Shown here: in pieces, positions 1-5,481 of the stretch
Layout: each line of letters begins with the position of its first letter
How positions within the stretch are numbered: position 1 is the first letter of the stretch
Assembly (NCBI GenBank): GCA_049653005.1
Contig: JBASFL010000035.1
Location: forward strand, 1 to 5,884
DNA: 5,884 bases
Direction: 5' to 3'
Source: UBA2334 sp049653005
GTDB lineage: Bacteria; Pseudomonadota; Gammaproteobacteria; Burkholderiales; Burkholderiaceae_C
Notes under the pieces: generated by a model
Seen by the model: the letters and a program-made list of their open reading frames with translations, nothing else
Told to the model about the DNA's origin: nothing
The model's database searches: none
Position numbers and translations under genes: made by a program

Positions 1-156
1 ACCGCCATCGCCCAAGCCGAGCAAGGCGATGCCCGCATGGTGGGGGAACTGTTGGCCGTGTTGCAAAGTCCCTTCAGCGCACACCCCGCCTTTGAAAGCT
101 GGGCCGCTCTGCCGCCCGAATGGGCGGCCCACATCGAAATCAGCTGCTCCTCTTGA
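1..156 (+). CDS. selO: SelO/YdiU protein adenylyltransferase, C-terminal 51 residues (partial)
   Basis: The first reading frame is open from the window edge to a TGA at 154-156 and gives 51 residues. The fragment reads AIAQAEQGD near its start, then a VLQSPF...HPAFESWAALPPEW stretch, and ends in EISCSS. This matches the C-terminus of the SelO/YdiU (UPF0061) family, where an Ala-Leu-Pro-Pro-x-Trp segment is followed by a terminal Ser-Cys-Ser-Ser. Known for the family: SelO is a pseudokinase-fold enzyme that transfers AMP from ATP to Ser/Thr/Tyr of proteins and is linked to oxidative stress. The eukaryotic form has selenocysteine where the bacterial form has this near-terminal cysteine. The kinase-like domain lies upstream of the window, so its active site cannot be checked. 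msrB starts 13 bases after the stop, which suggests co-transcription. Confidence 0.85.
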   Translation, partial: TAIAQAEQGDARMVGELLAVLQSPFSAHPAFESWAALPPEWAAHIEISCSS

Positions 157-169
157 AAGCCTCACCGCC

Positions 170-589
170 ATGACCTACCCCATCCAGAAAACCGATGCCG
201 AGTGGCGCGCCCACTTGGCCGCCAAGGGCGCTGAGCCGCTGGCTTACGAAGTCACCCGCCACGCCCGCACCGAGCGCCCCTTCACCGGCCAATACGAGCA
301 GGTGTGGGCCGACGGCAGCTACCACTGCGTGTGCTGCGGCAACCACCTGTTCGATGCCAGCACCAAGTTCGACGCGGGCTGCGGCTGGCCCAGCTTTTCG
401 CTGGCCGTGCCGGGCGCCATCACCGACATCACCGACCGCAGCCACGGCATGGTGCGCGTGGAAACCGTCTGCAGCCAGTGCGGTGCCCACCTGGGTCATG
501 TGTTTGAAGACGGGCCCACACAAGGTCAATACGCCACCGGCCTTCGCTACTGCATGAACTCGGCCGCCCTCGAACACAACCCCGCATGA
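170..589 (+). CDS. msrB: Peptide-methionine (R)-S-oxide reductase MsrB, 139 aa
   Basis: MsrB reduces methionine-R-sulfoxide in oxidised proteins back to methionine, usually using thioredoxin, and lacks a signal peptide here, so it acts in the cytoplasm. The full single-domain family length is present. Visible motifs: a zinc-binding Cys pair in YHCVCCG (C53 and C56) with a second pair CSQC (C101, C104); GCGWPSF at 70-76, whose C71 is the likely resolving cysteine; SHGMVRVE at 91-98; HLGHVF at 107-112; and RYCMNSAAL at 126-134, whose C128 is the catalytic cysteine (the usual text is RYCxNSAAL). ATG 170 is chosen because it gives the standard N-terminus (MTYPIQKTDAEWRAHL). The same frame is open upstream to 29, but that part overlaps selO and does not look like MsrB. 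Only a weak AAAG-type ribosome site is visible at about 156-159. The stop overlaps the next ATG as ATGA (586-589), which suggests translational coupling. Confidence 0.96.
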   Translation: MTYPIQKTDAEWRAHLAAKGAEPLAYEVTRHARTERPFTGQYEQVWADGSYHCVCCGNHLFDASTKFDAGCGWPSFSLAVPGAITDITDRSHGMVRVETVCSQCGAHLGHVFEDGPTQGQYATGLRYCMNSAALEHNPA

Positions 590-1626
590 GCCGCTTGAAC
601 AGCACTCCCCTGCCCCCACTGTCCATGCTCGACCTGGTGGCGGTGCGCGAAGGCGGCACCGTGGGCGATGCCCTGGCCATTGCCCGCCGCACCGCGCAAC
701 ACGTCGAGGGCCTGGGTTTTGAGCGCTACTGGCTGGCCGAACACCACAACATGCCCGGCATTGCCAGCTCGGCCACCGCCGTGCTGGTGGGGCACATTGC
801 GGGTGCCACGCAACGCATTCGGGTGGGCTCGGGCGGCGTCATGCTGCCCAACCACGCACCCCTGGTGGTGGCCGAGGCCTTTGGCACCCTGGCGGAGTTG
901 TACCCCGGCCGCATCGACCTGGGGCTGGGCCGTGCACCCGGCACCGATGGCCTCACCATGCGCGCCCTGCGCCGCGACCGCCCGGAAACCGAAGCCGATT
1001 TCCCCCGCGACGTGGCCGAGCTGCAACGCCTGCTGGCACCCGCCCAACCCGGCCAGCGGCTGGTGGCCATGCCCGGCGCGGGCACCCAGGTGCCCATCTG
1101 GCTGCTGGGCTCCAGCCTGTTTTCGGCGCAGCTGGCGGCGCAAATGGGCCTGCCCTATGCTTTTGCCTCGCACTTCGCACCGGGCCAGCTGCTGCAAGCG
1201 CTGGCCGTGTACCGCGCCCAGTTTCAGCCATCTGCCACGCTGGCCAAGCCCTACGCCATCGTGGGCGTGCCGCTGATTGCCGCCCCCACCGACGAAGAAG
1301 CCCAGTTTCTGGCCAGCAGCACCTACCAGCGGGTGCTGGGCATCCTGACCGGGCGGCGCGGCAAGCTGGCCCCACCGGTTGACCACTACCTGGACCACCT
1401 GCACACACAAGAACGTGCCGCCATTGCCGACTTTCTGGCCTGCGCCGTGATCGGCGGGCCCGACACCGTGCGCCAGGGTCTCAGCCAACTGGCGCAGGCC
1501 ACACAAGCCGATGAGTTCATGCTGGTCAGTGACGTGTTCGACGTGGAGCTGCGCCTGCGCTCACTCACCATTGCCGCCGCCGTGCAACAAACCACCACCG
1601 ATAATGCCGCCCCATGCGTTTCCTGA
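586..1626 (+). CDS. LLM-class (luciferase-like) flavin-dependent oxidoreductase, YhbW-like, 346 aa
   Basis: This is a bacterial-luciferase-family TIM-barrel flavin enzyme, closest in text to the E. coli YhbW / MsnO8-type subgroup. Visible signatures: SMLDLVAVREGGT at 13-25; FERYWLAEHHNMPGIASS at 45-62; RIRVGSGGVMLPNHAPL at 77-93; AEAFGTLAELYPGRIDLGLG at 96-115, followed by RAPGTD; and WLLGSS at 172-177. The last three blocks line the flavin/phosphate pocket in this superfamily. Such proteins usually use reduced FMN and oxygen to oxidise a small substrate, but members of the YhbW group mostly lack a known substrate, so I name none. Length and both ends fit the family. The start overlaps the msrB stop by 4 bases and the stop overlaps the yciB start by 13 bases, so the gene sits inside the operon. 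No Shine-Dalgarno site is visible, consistent with coupling to msrB translation. Confidence 0.93.
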   Translation: MSRLNSTPLPPLSMLDLVAVREGGTVGDALAIARRTAQHVEGLGFERYWLAEHHNMPGIASSATAVLVGHIAGATQRIRVGSGGVMLPNHAPLVVAEAFGTLAELYPGRIDLGLGRAPGTDGLTMRALRRDRPETEADFPRDVAELQRLLAPAQPGQRLVAMPGAGTQVPIWLLGSSLFSAQLAAQMGLPYAFASHFAPGQLLQALAVYRAQFQPSATLAKPYAIVGVPLIAAPTDEEAQFLASSTYQRVLGILTGRRGKLAPPVDHYLDHLHTQERAAIADFLACAVIGGPDTVRQGLSQLAQATQADEFMLVSDVFDVELRLRSLTIAAAVQQTTTDNAAPCVS

Positions 1627-2168
1627 TTGATTTCTTTCCCATCGCCCTGTTTGTGGGCGTGTACAAGCTGCAAGACATCTACACGGCCACCGCCGTGCTG
1701 ATGGCCGCCACGGTGGTGCAAAGCGGCATCATTTACGCGCTGGACAAACGGCTGCAAACCATGCAGAAGGTCACATTGGCACTGGTGCTGGTGTTTGGCG
1801 TGCTGACCCTGGTGCTGCAAGACGAACGCTTCATCAAATGGAAACCCACCGTGCTGTACTTCAGCATGGCCGTGGTGCTGGCACTGGCGCTGGTGGTGTG
1901 GAAGAAGAACTTCCTGAAAATTCTGCTCAGCAGCCAATTGCAGCTGCCCGACGCGGTGTGGGCCAAACTCACCGGCATCTGGGTGGTGTACTTTGTGTTC
2001 ATGGCCACCATCAACGGCTATGTGGCCCACTACTTCAGCACCGAAGAATGGGTGAACTTCAAGCTGTGGGGCTATGTGTTCCCGCTGGTGTTCATCGTGG
2101 GCCAGGGCCTGTACATCGCCCGGTTCCTGGGTGACAAACCCACCGACGGAGCCCCCCATGAGCGCTGA
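1614..2168 (+). CDS. yciB: Inner membrane-spanning septation protein YciB (IspZ/septation protein A), 184 aa
   Basis: YciB is a polytopic inner-membrane protein that in other bacteria affects septation, cell-envelope integrity and intracellular spread (first named ispZ in Shigella). Its biochemical activity is unsettled. The N-terminus MRFLIDFFPIALFVGVYKL is characteristic, as are the DERFIKWKPTVLY block at 70-82 and the WVNFKLWGY block near 146-154. Six hydrophobic segments can be read at about 3-17, 22-42, 53-68, 79-96, 118-138 and 150-170. A Lys-rich cytoplasmic loop (KKNFLK) lies near 97-102. Length is normal for the family. The ATG lies inside the end of the flavin oxidoreductase gene (13-base overlap), and the gene overlaps bolA by 11 bases. 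The yciB - bolA - isomerase order is one I recognise from many betaproteobacteria, which supports the call. Confidence 0.95.
   Translation: MRFLIDFFPIALFVGVYKLQDIYTATAVLMAATVVQSGIIYALDKRLQTMQKVTLALVLVFGVLTLVLQDERFIKWKPTVLYFSMAVVLALALVVWKKNFLKILLSSQLQLPDAVWAKLTGIWVVYFVFMATINGYVAHYFSTEEWVNFKLWGYVFPLVFIVGQGLYIARFLGDKPTDGAPHER
2148..2151 (+). promoter_or_regulatory. Shine-Dalgarno site for the BolA-family gene
   Basis: GGAG lies 6 bases before the ATG at 2158, inside the end of yciB. It is the only clear purine-rich ribosome-binding site at a junction of this operon; the other starts are preceded by C-rich text. It supports choosing ATG 2158 over the longer frame that is open from 2074. Confidence 0.6.
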
Positions 2169-2451
2169 ACCCCTGGCCATCACGGCCGACGCCCTGCACG
2201 CCGCCCTGACCCAAGCCCTGCAACCCACCGTGCTGGAGGTGCTGGACGAAAGCGCCGCCCACGCCGGGCACGCGGGGGCCAACGGCACCGGCCAGGGCAC
2301 GCACTTTCGGGTGCGCGTGGCGGCCCCCCAAATGGCCGGTTTGTCACGGGTGGCCACACACCGCCTTGTGTATGATGCGCTGCAAAAATTCACCGCCGCC
2401 GGGCTTCACGCGCTGGCCATCGAAATTCTCCCCTCCCCCCACCACCCATGA
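2158..2451 (+). CDS. BolA family protein, 97 aa
   Basis: BolA proteins are small cytoplasmic proteins with a class II KH-like fold. They bind [2Fe-2S] clusters together with monothiol glutaredoxins, and in E. coli BolA also acts as a DNA-binding regulator of envelope and morphology genes. The core is clear: VLEVLDES at 25-32 followed by HAGH (35-38), HFRVRV at 49-54, AGLSRVATHRLVYDAL at 60-75, and GLHALAIEIL at 82-91. Two details are unusual: the usual Arg-His-Arg of the third block reads Thr-His-Arg (67-69), and the loop between HAGH and HFRV is Gly/Ala-rich (39-48). The ATG at 2158 is supported by a GGAG site 6 bases upstream and gives a normal length. It overlaps yciB by 11 bases and the isomerase gene by 4 (ATGA at 2448-2451). 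It could be bolA proper; ibaG is less likely given the HAGH/HFRV text. Confidence 0.92.
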   Translation: MSAEPLAITADALHAALTQALQPTVLEVLDESAAHAGHAGANGTGQGTHFRVRVAAPQMAGLSRVATHRLVYDALQKFTAAGLHALAIEILPSPHHP

Positions 2452-3227
2452 AAACTTTGCTGTCTGCTGTGGCTGCCGCCACCCTGTCTTTGTCTGCCTC
2501 CGTGGCATTTGCCCAAAACGTGGCCATCGTCAATGGCAAGGCCGTGCCCACCGCCCGTGTGGAAGCGCTGGCCAACCAGTTGGCCAAGTCTGGCCGCCCT
2601 GTCACCGACGAGGTGAAAGCGCAAATCAAAGACGAAGTCATCACCCGTGAAATCTTCATGCAGGAAGCGCAAAAGCGCGGCCTGGCCGCCAGCAAGGACT
2701 TCAAGGAACAAATGGAACTGGCCCGCCAGACCATCCTGATCCGCGAGCTGTTTGCCGATTTCCAGAAAACCAGCCCCGTCACCGACGCTGACCTGAAGGG
2801 CGAATACGACAAGTTCACCGCGGCCAACAGCGGCAAGGAATACAGCGCCCGCCACATCCTGGTGGAAAAAGAAGAAGAAGCCAAAGACATCGTGGCCCGC
2901 CTGAAAAAAGGCGAAAAGTTTGAAGACATCGCCAAAAAAATGTCCAAAGACCCAGGCTCCGGCGCCAACGGTGGCGACCTGGGCTGGTCCACCGCCGCCA
3001 ACTACGTGCCCGAGTTCAGCCAGGCCATGGTCAAACTGGAAAAAGGCCAGTTGACCGAAACCCCCGTGAAAAGCCAGTTTGGCTGGCACGTCATCCGCCT
3101 GGAAGACACCCGCGACGCCAAGCTGCCTTCCTTCGAAGAGCTGAAGCCCCAAATTGCCCAGCAAATGCAGCAGGCCAAGCTGGCCCAGTTCCAAGACGAC
3201 CTGCGCAAAAAAGCCGTCATCAAATAA
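2448..3227 (+). CDS. Secreted parvulin-type peptidyl-prolyl cis-trans isomerase, 259 aa
   Basis: This is a periplasmic folding catalyst of the PpiC/PrsA/SurA type, which isomerises prolyl bonds in exported proteins. Residues 1-22 form a Sec signal peptide (Lys at 2, a hydrophobic Leu/Ala/Ser core, and an AFA-Q cleavage site after 22). An N-terminal chaperone-like helical part follows (about 25-110). The parvulin domain runs from about 131 to 222, with SARHILVE at 133-140, GEKFEDIAKKMSKDPGS at 155-171, NGGDLGW at 174-180, and SQFGWHVIRLED at 209-220. The C-terminal helix is rich in Gln, Lys and Ala (228-257). The N- and C-terminal segments flanking one isomerase domain resemble PrsA-like foldases. 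The start overlaps the BolA-gene stop as ATGA, with no ribosome site, implying coupled translation. It is the last gene before the terminator. Use of AAA and GAA codons is visibly higher than in its neighbours, reflecting the Lys/Glu-rich product rather than transfer. Confidence 0.95.
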   Translation: MKTLLSAVAAATLSLSASVAFAQNVAIVNGKAVPTARVEALANQLAKSGRPVTDEVKAQIKDEVITREIFMQEAQKRGLAASKDFKEQMELARQTILIRELFADFQKTSPVTDADLKGEYDKFTAANSGKEYSARHILVEKEEEAKDIVARLKKGEKFEDIAKKMSKDPGSGANGGDLGWSTAANYVPEFSQAMVKLEKGQLTETPVKSQFGWHVIRLEDTRDAKLPSFEELKPQIAQQMQQAKLAQFQDDLRKKAVIK

Positions 3228-3266
3228 ACCCCTGGCGGCCTTTCACCGGCCTCCATACTCCCTTAC

Positions 3267-3294
3267 AAGCGCGGCACCCAGTCCGCGCTTTTTT
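3267..3294 (+). terminator. Rho-independent terminator of the selO-to-isomerase operon
   Basis: A perfect 8-bp stem AAGCGCGG (3267-3274) and CCGCGCTT (3283-3290) encloses an 8-base loop. It ends in a run of six T (3289-3294) whose first two bases belong to the stem. It begins 39 bases after the isomerase stop. The following gene starts at 3311, only 16 bases past the T-run. Confidence 0.9.
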
Positions 3295-3310
3295 ATTGCC
3301 CCTGCGCCCC

Positions 3311-4393
3311 ATGACACAGCCACACACACCGCCCCTCCGGGTGGGCATCCTGGGCTATGGCTTTGCCACGGCCACGTTTCACGCACCGCTGGTGGCCTCG
3401 GTTCCCGGGCTGACGCTGGCTGCCGTGGCCAGCAGCCAGCCCGCCAAGGTGCACGCCGATTGGCCCGGCGTGCAAGTGTTTGACACCCCGCAAGCGCTGA
3501 TTGACAGCGGCGCCATCGACCTGGTGGTGGTGCCCACCCCCAACCAAACCCACCACGCACTGGCCAAGGCCGCGCTGGAGGCGGGCAAACACGTGGTGGT
3601 GGACAAACCCTTCACCCTGACCGAGGCCGAAGCCGCCGACCTGGCCCACACCGCCACGCAGCAACAGCGCCTGCTGTCGGTGTTCCACAACCGGCGTTGG
3701 GACGCTGACTTTTTGACCCTGAAAACCCTGCTGGCCAGCGGCGTGCTGGGGCGCATCACCCAGTTCACCTCGCACTTCGACCGGTTCAGGCCCTTGGTGC
3801 GCCAGCGTTGGCGCGAGTCGGGCGACCCCGGCAGTGGCCTGTGGTTTGACCTGGGGCCTCACTTGCTGGACCAGGCCCTGCAGCTCTTTGGCCCGCCCAG
3901 CAGCCTGACGCTGAACCTGCAACGCCAGCGCGACGCCGCGGTGGCCGACGACGGGTTCCACGCCGTGCTGCGTTACGCAGCGGGGGCCACAGGTGTGGGT
4001 GGCCAGCCCAACCCCCTGTGTGTGGTCTTGCACGCCAGCGCCCTGGCCGCCCACCCTGGGCCGCGCTTTGTGGTGCACGGCACGCGGGGCAGCTTCACCA
4101 AACACGGGCTGGACCCACAGGAAGACGCGCTGAAAGCCGGTTTGCGCCCCGGCAGCCCCGGCTGGGGCGTGGACCCCCAACCCGGCCAATTGAGCGCCTT
4201 GCCCGAGGGCGCAGGGCCCGATGCAGCGCTGCTGCACACCACGCCCCCCCACCTGGCGGGCGACCACAGCCGCTTTTATGCCGGTGTGCGCGACGCCATC
4301 GCCCATGGGGCCCCCAACCCCGTGCCCCCGCACGAGGCGCAGGCCGTCATGCATTGGCTGGAACACGGCTGGCGGCACGCGCACGGGGGCTGA
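3311..4393 (+). CDS. Gfo/Idh/MocA family NAD(P)-dependent oxidoreductase, 360 aa
   Basis: This family oxidises or reduces sugars, inositols and related compounds with NAD(P) in the cytoplasm. The N-terminal Rossmann fold is marked by VGILGYGFATATFHAPL at 11-27 (GxGxxG-type), VVVPTPNQTHHALAKAALEA at 72-91, and GKHVVVDKPFTLT at 92-104, where DKP stands in the usual [DE]KP position with K99 as the catalytic-type lysine. Residues FHNRRWDADFLTL (125-137) and GLWFDLGPHLLDQALQLFG (176-194, with H184 in the catalytic-type His position) are the text seen in the E. coli YdgJ/YhhX subgroup; their natural substrates are not firmly known, so none is assigned. Length fits that subgroup. ATG 3311 is preferred. 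The frame is open to a TTG at 3296, but that codon abuts the terminator T-run and would add only MPLRP. No ribosome site is visible. The gene lies alone between a terminator and the ProQ-domain gene. Confidence 0.93.
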   Translation: MTQPHTPPLRVGILGYGFATATFHAPLVASVPGLTLAAVASSQPAKVHADWPGVQVFDTPQALIDSGAIDLVVVPTPNQTHHALAKAALEAGKHVVVDKPFTLTEAEAADLAHTATQQQRLLSVFHNRRWDADFLTLKTLLASGVLGRITQFTSHFDRFRPLVRQRWRESGDPGSGLWFDLGPHLLDQALQLFGPPSSLTLNLQRQRDAAVADDGFHAVLRYAAGATGVGGQPNPLCVVLHASALAAHPGPRFVVHGTRGSFTKHGLDPQEDALKAGLRPGSPGWGVDPQPGQLSALPEGAGPDAALLHTTPPHLAGDHSRFYAGVRDAIAHGAPNPVPPHEAQAVMHWLEHGWRHAHGG

Positions 4394-4403
4394 AACACAC
4401 CCG

Positions 4404-4436
4404 TTTACAGAGCCCATTGGCCAACACTGGCATGAT
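4404..4436 (+). promoter_or_regulatory. Possible weak promoter for the ProQ-domain gene
   Basis: In the 77-base gap, TTTACA (4404-4409) resembles a -35 box and CATGAT (4431-4436) a -10 box. TGG just before the latter gives an extended -10. The 21-base spacing is too long for a good sigma-70 promoter, so an extended -10 element acting alone is the more plausible reading. Transcription would then start about 30 bases before ATG 4471. This is inferred from pattern only. Confidence 0.25.
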
Positions 4437-4470
4437 CGCGGGTTTTCGACTTTTTCCGGCCCCACGCCCC

Positions 4471-5481
4471 ATGAGCATCACACACACCGCCCACCCCCTT
4501 CTGGCCCCCGCACGCGACAGCGCACCTGCCGGTGGTGGCGCCCCGTCCGCCATGGCTTCAGCCCTGGCCAACGCATTGGGTCTGGGCCAAGGCGCGGCCC
4601 CTGCCGATCACACCCCCGCTGACGCGGTGACCGCCACCGAACGCAGCGCGGCGCCCCGTGAAAGCCGCCCCCGCGATGAGCGCCACGCAAACGGTCCACG
4701 CGGCCCCCGTGGCAATGGCAATGGGGCACGGCGTGGCAACACACGCGGTGGCCCACGCGCACCGCAAGGCGACCGCCCTGCCCGGCCCGAACGCCCCGCA
4801 CCGCGCCCCACCAACCCGGTGTTGGTGCAACTGGCTGAGCTGTACCCCGCCCTGTTTGGCGACGTGGCCCTGCCCCTGAAGCGCGGCGTGTTCCAAGATT
4901 TGATGGCCGCACACCCCGAGGCGTTTGAAAAAGCCGCACTCAAAGAAGCCCTGGGCCAACACACCCGCAGCACGCGCTACCTGAAGGCCATGTCGGACAG
5001 CCTGCCGCGCCACGACTTGCAAGGCCAGCCGGTGGAAGCACTGGCCGCCGAACACGCTTACCACGCGCTGCTGGAGGTGTTCAAACGCCGCCACGCCCGC
5101 ACCGGCGAAGACGTGCGCGCCGCTTTGCAAACCCGCATGTTGCAAATGCTGGATGCCTCTGGCCTGCACCGCGACGACTTTGCCCAGCGCGTGCGCACCA
5201 AAGACGAAGCCGCTGGTGCACTGCTGGACGCCGTGCTGGCCCATGCCCACGAACGCGCCGCCAAAGACGAAGCCCTGCACCGCGCCCACGCTGGCAGCGG
5301 CATGAGCGTGGAAGACTTTGCCAGCTCTTACGGCATGGACGCCGCCACCGTGGCCCAAGCGCTGGCCCGCGCGGCCCTGGTGCCATTGCCGACCAGCGAT
5401 TCGGTTGAAACGCCCGTCAGCGCACCGTCCACAGCCACAGAAGCCCCATCAGCAGAGGCTGATGCAGCAGGTAATAGCTGA
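4471..5481 (+). CDS. FinO/ProQ-domain RNA-binding protein with N-terminal RG-rich region, 336 aa
   Basis: ProQ/FinO proteins bind structured RNAs and act as RNA chaperones for small RNAs and mRNA 3' ends. The domain lies in the middle (about 114-225), with VQLAELYPALFG at 119-130, PLKRGVFQDLMAAHPEAF at 135-152, LKEALGQHTRSTRYLKAM at 157-174, and RHDLQGQPVEALAAEHAYHA from 180. The Pro-Leu-Lys-Arg/Ile-Gly-Val/Ile motif and the Tyr-Leu block define the family. Residues 1-60 are Ala/Pro-rich, and 62-113 are Arg/Gly/Pro-rich and surely disordered, a likely second RNA contact. After the domain comes a helical extension (226-303) ending in a helix-turn-helix-like stretch at 279-301, then a Ser/Thr/Ala/Glu tail. 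ATG 4471 (MSITHTAHP) is chosen. ATG 4432 lies in the putative -10 box, ATG 4552 is a possible internal start, and the open frame back to 4018 overlaps the oxidoreductase gene. The last 65 bases overlap the convergent minus-strand gene. Confidence 0.88.
   Translation: MSITHTAHPLLAPARDSAPAGGGAPSAMASALANALGLGQGAAPADHTPADAVTATERSAAPRESRPRDERHANGPRGPRGNGNGARRGNTRGGPRAPQGDRPARPERPAPRPTNPVLVQLAELYPALFGDVALPLKRGVFQDLMAAHPEAFEKAALKEALGQHTRSTRYLKAMSDSLPRHDLQGQPVEALAAEHAYHALLEVFKRRHARTGEDVRAALQTRMLQMLDASGLHRDDFAQRVRTKDEAAGALLDAVLAHAHERAAKDEALHRAHAGSGMSVEDFASSYGMDAATVAQALARAALVPLPTSDSVETPVSAPSTATEAPSAEADAAGNS

Noticed and set aside
547..1506. 319-codon open frame on the minus strand
   Set aside because: It lies opposite msrB and the flavin oxidoreductase gene, both certain. 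The composition is typical of an antisense shadow (Gly, Gln, His, Ala), with no motif.
2371..2376. TATGAT as a -10 box of a promoter inside the BolA-family gene, ahead of the isomerase
   Set aside because: No -35 box lies at proper spacing (TTGTCA at 2341 is 24 bases away), and the bases encode the conserved HRLVYDAL block, which explains them.
3296..3310. TTG start five codons upstream of the oxidoreductase ATG
   Set aside because: It touches the terminator's T-run, adds only MPLRP, and TTG is a rarer start. ATG 3311 places the Rossmann glycine motif at the usual distance.
3293..4465. 390-codon open frame on the minus strand
   Set aside because: It is antisense to the Gfo/Idh/MocA gene, which carries clear family motifs. 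The minus frame is stop-free only because of high third-position G/C, and its product is Gly/Gln/His/Val-rich with no recognisable domain.
4018..4470. Upstream extension of the ProQ-domain frame
   Set aside because: The frame is open back to 4018 but overlaps 376 bases of the oxidoreductase gene in another frame. The extra text is Arg/Pro/Ala shadow, and ATG 4471 gives a sensible N-terminus.
4651..4810. GC-rich, repetitive-looking stretch as a possible tandem repeat
   Set aside because: The short repeats (for example GGCAATGGCAATGG) encode the Arg/Gly/Asn-rich disordered part of the ProQ-domain protein and show no regular period.
4558..5358. 266-codon minus-strand open frame opposite the ProQ-domain gene
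   Set aside because: It is His/Gly/Val/Gln-rich shadow text with no family resemblance. The plus strand has a real FinO/ProQ domain.
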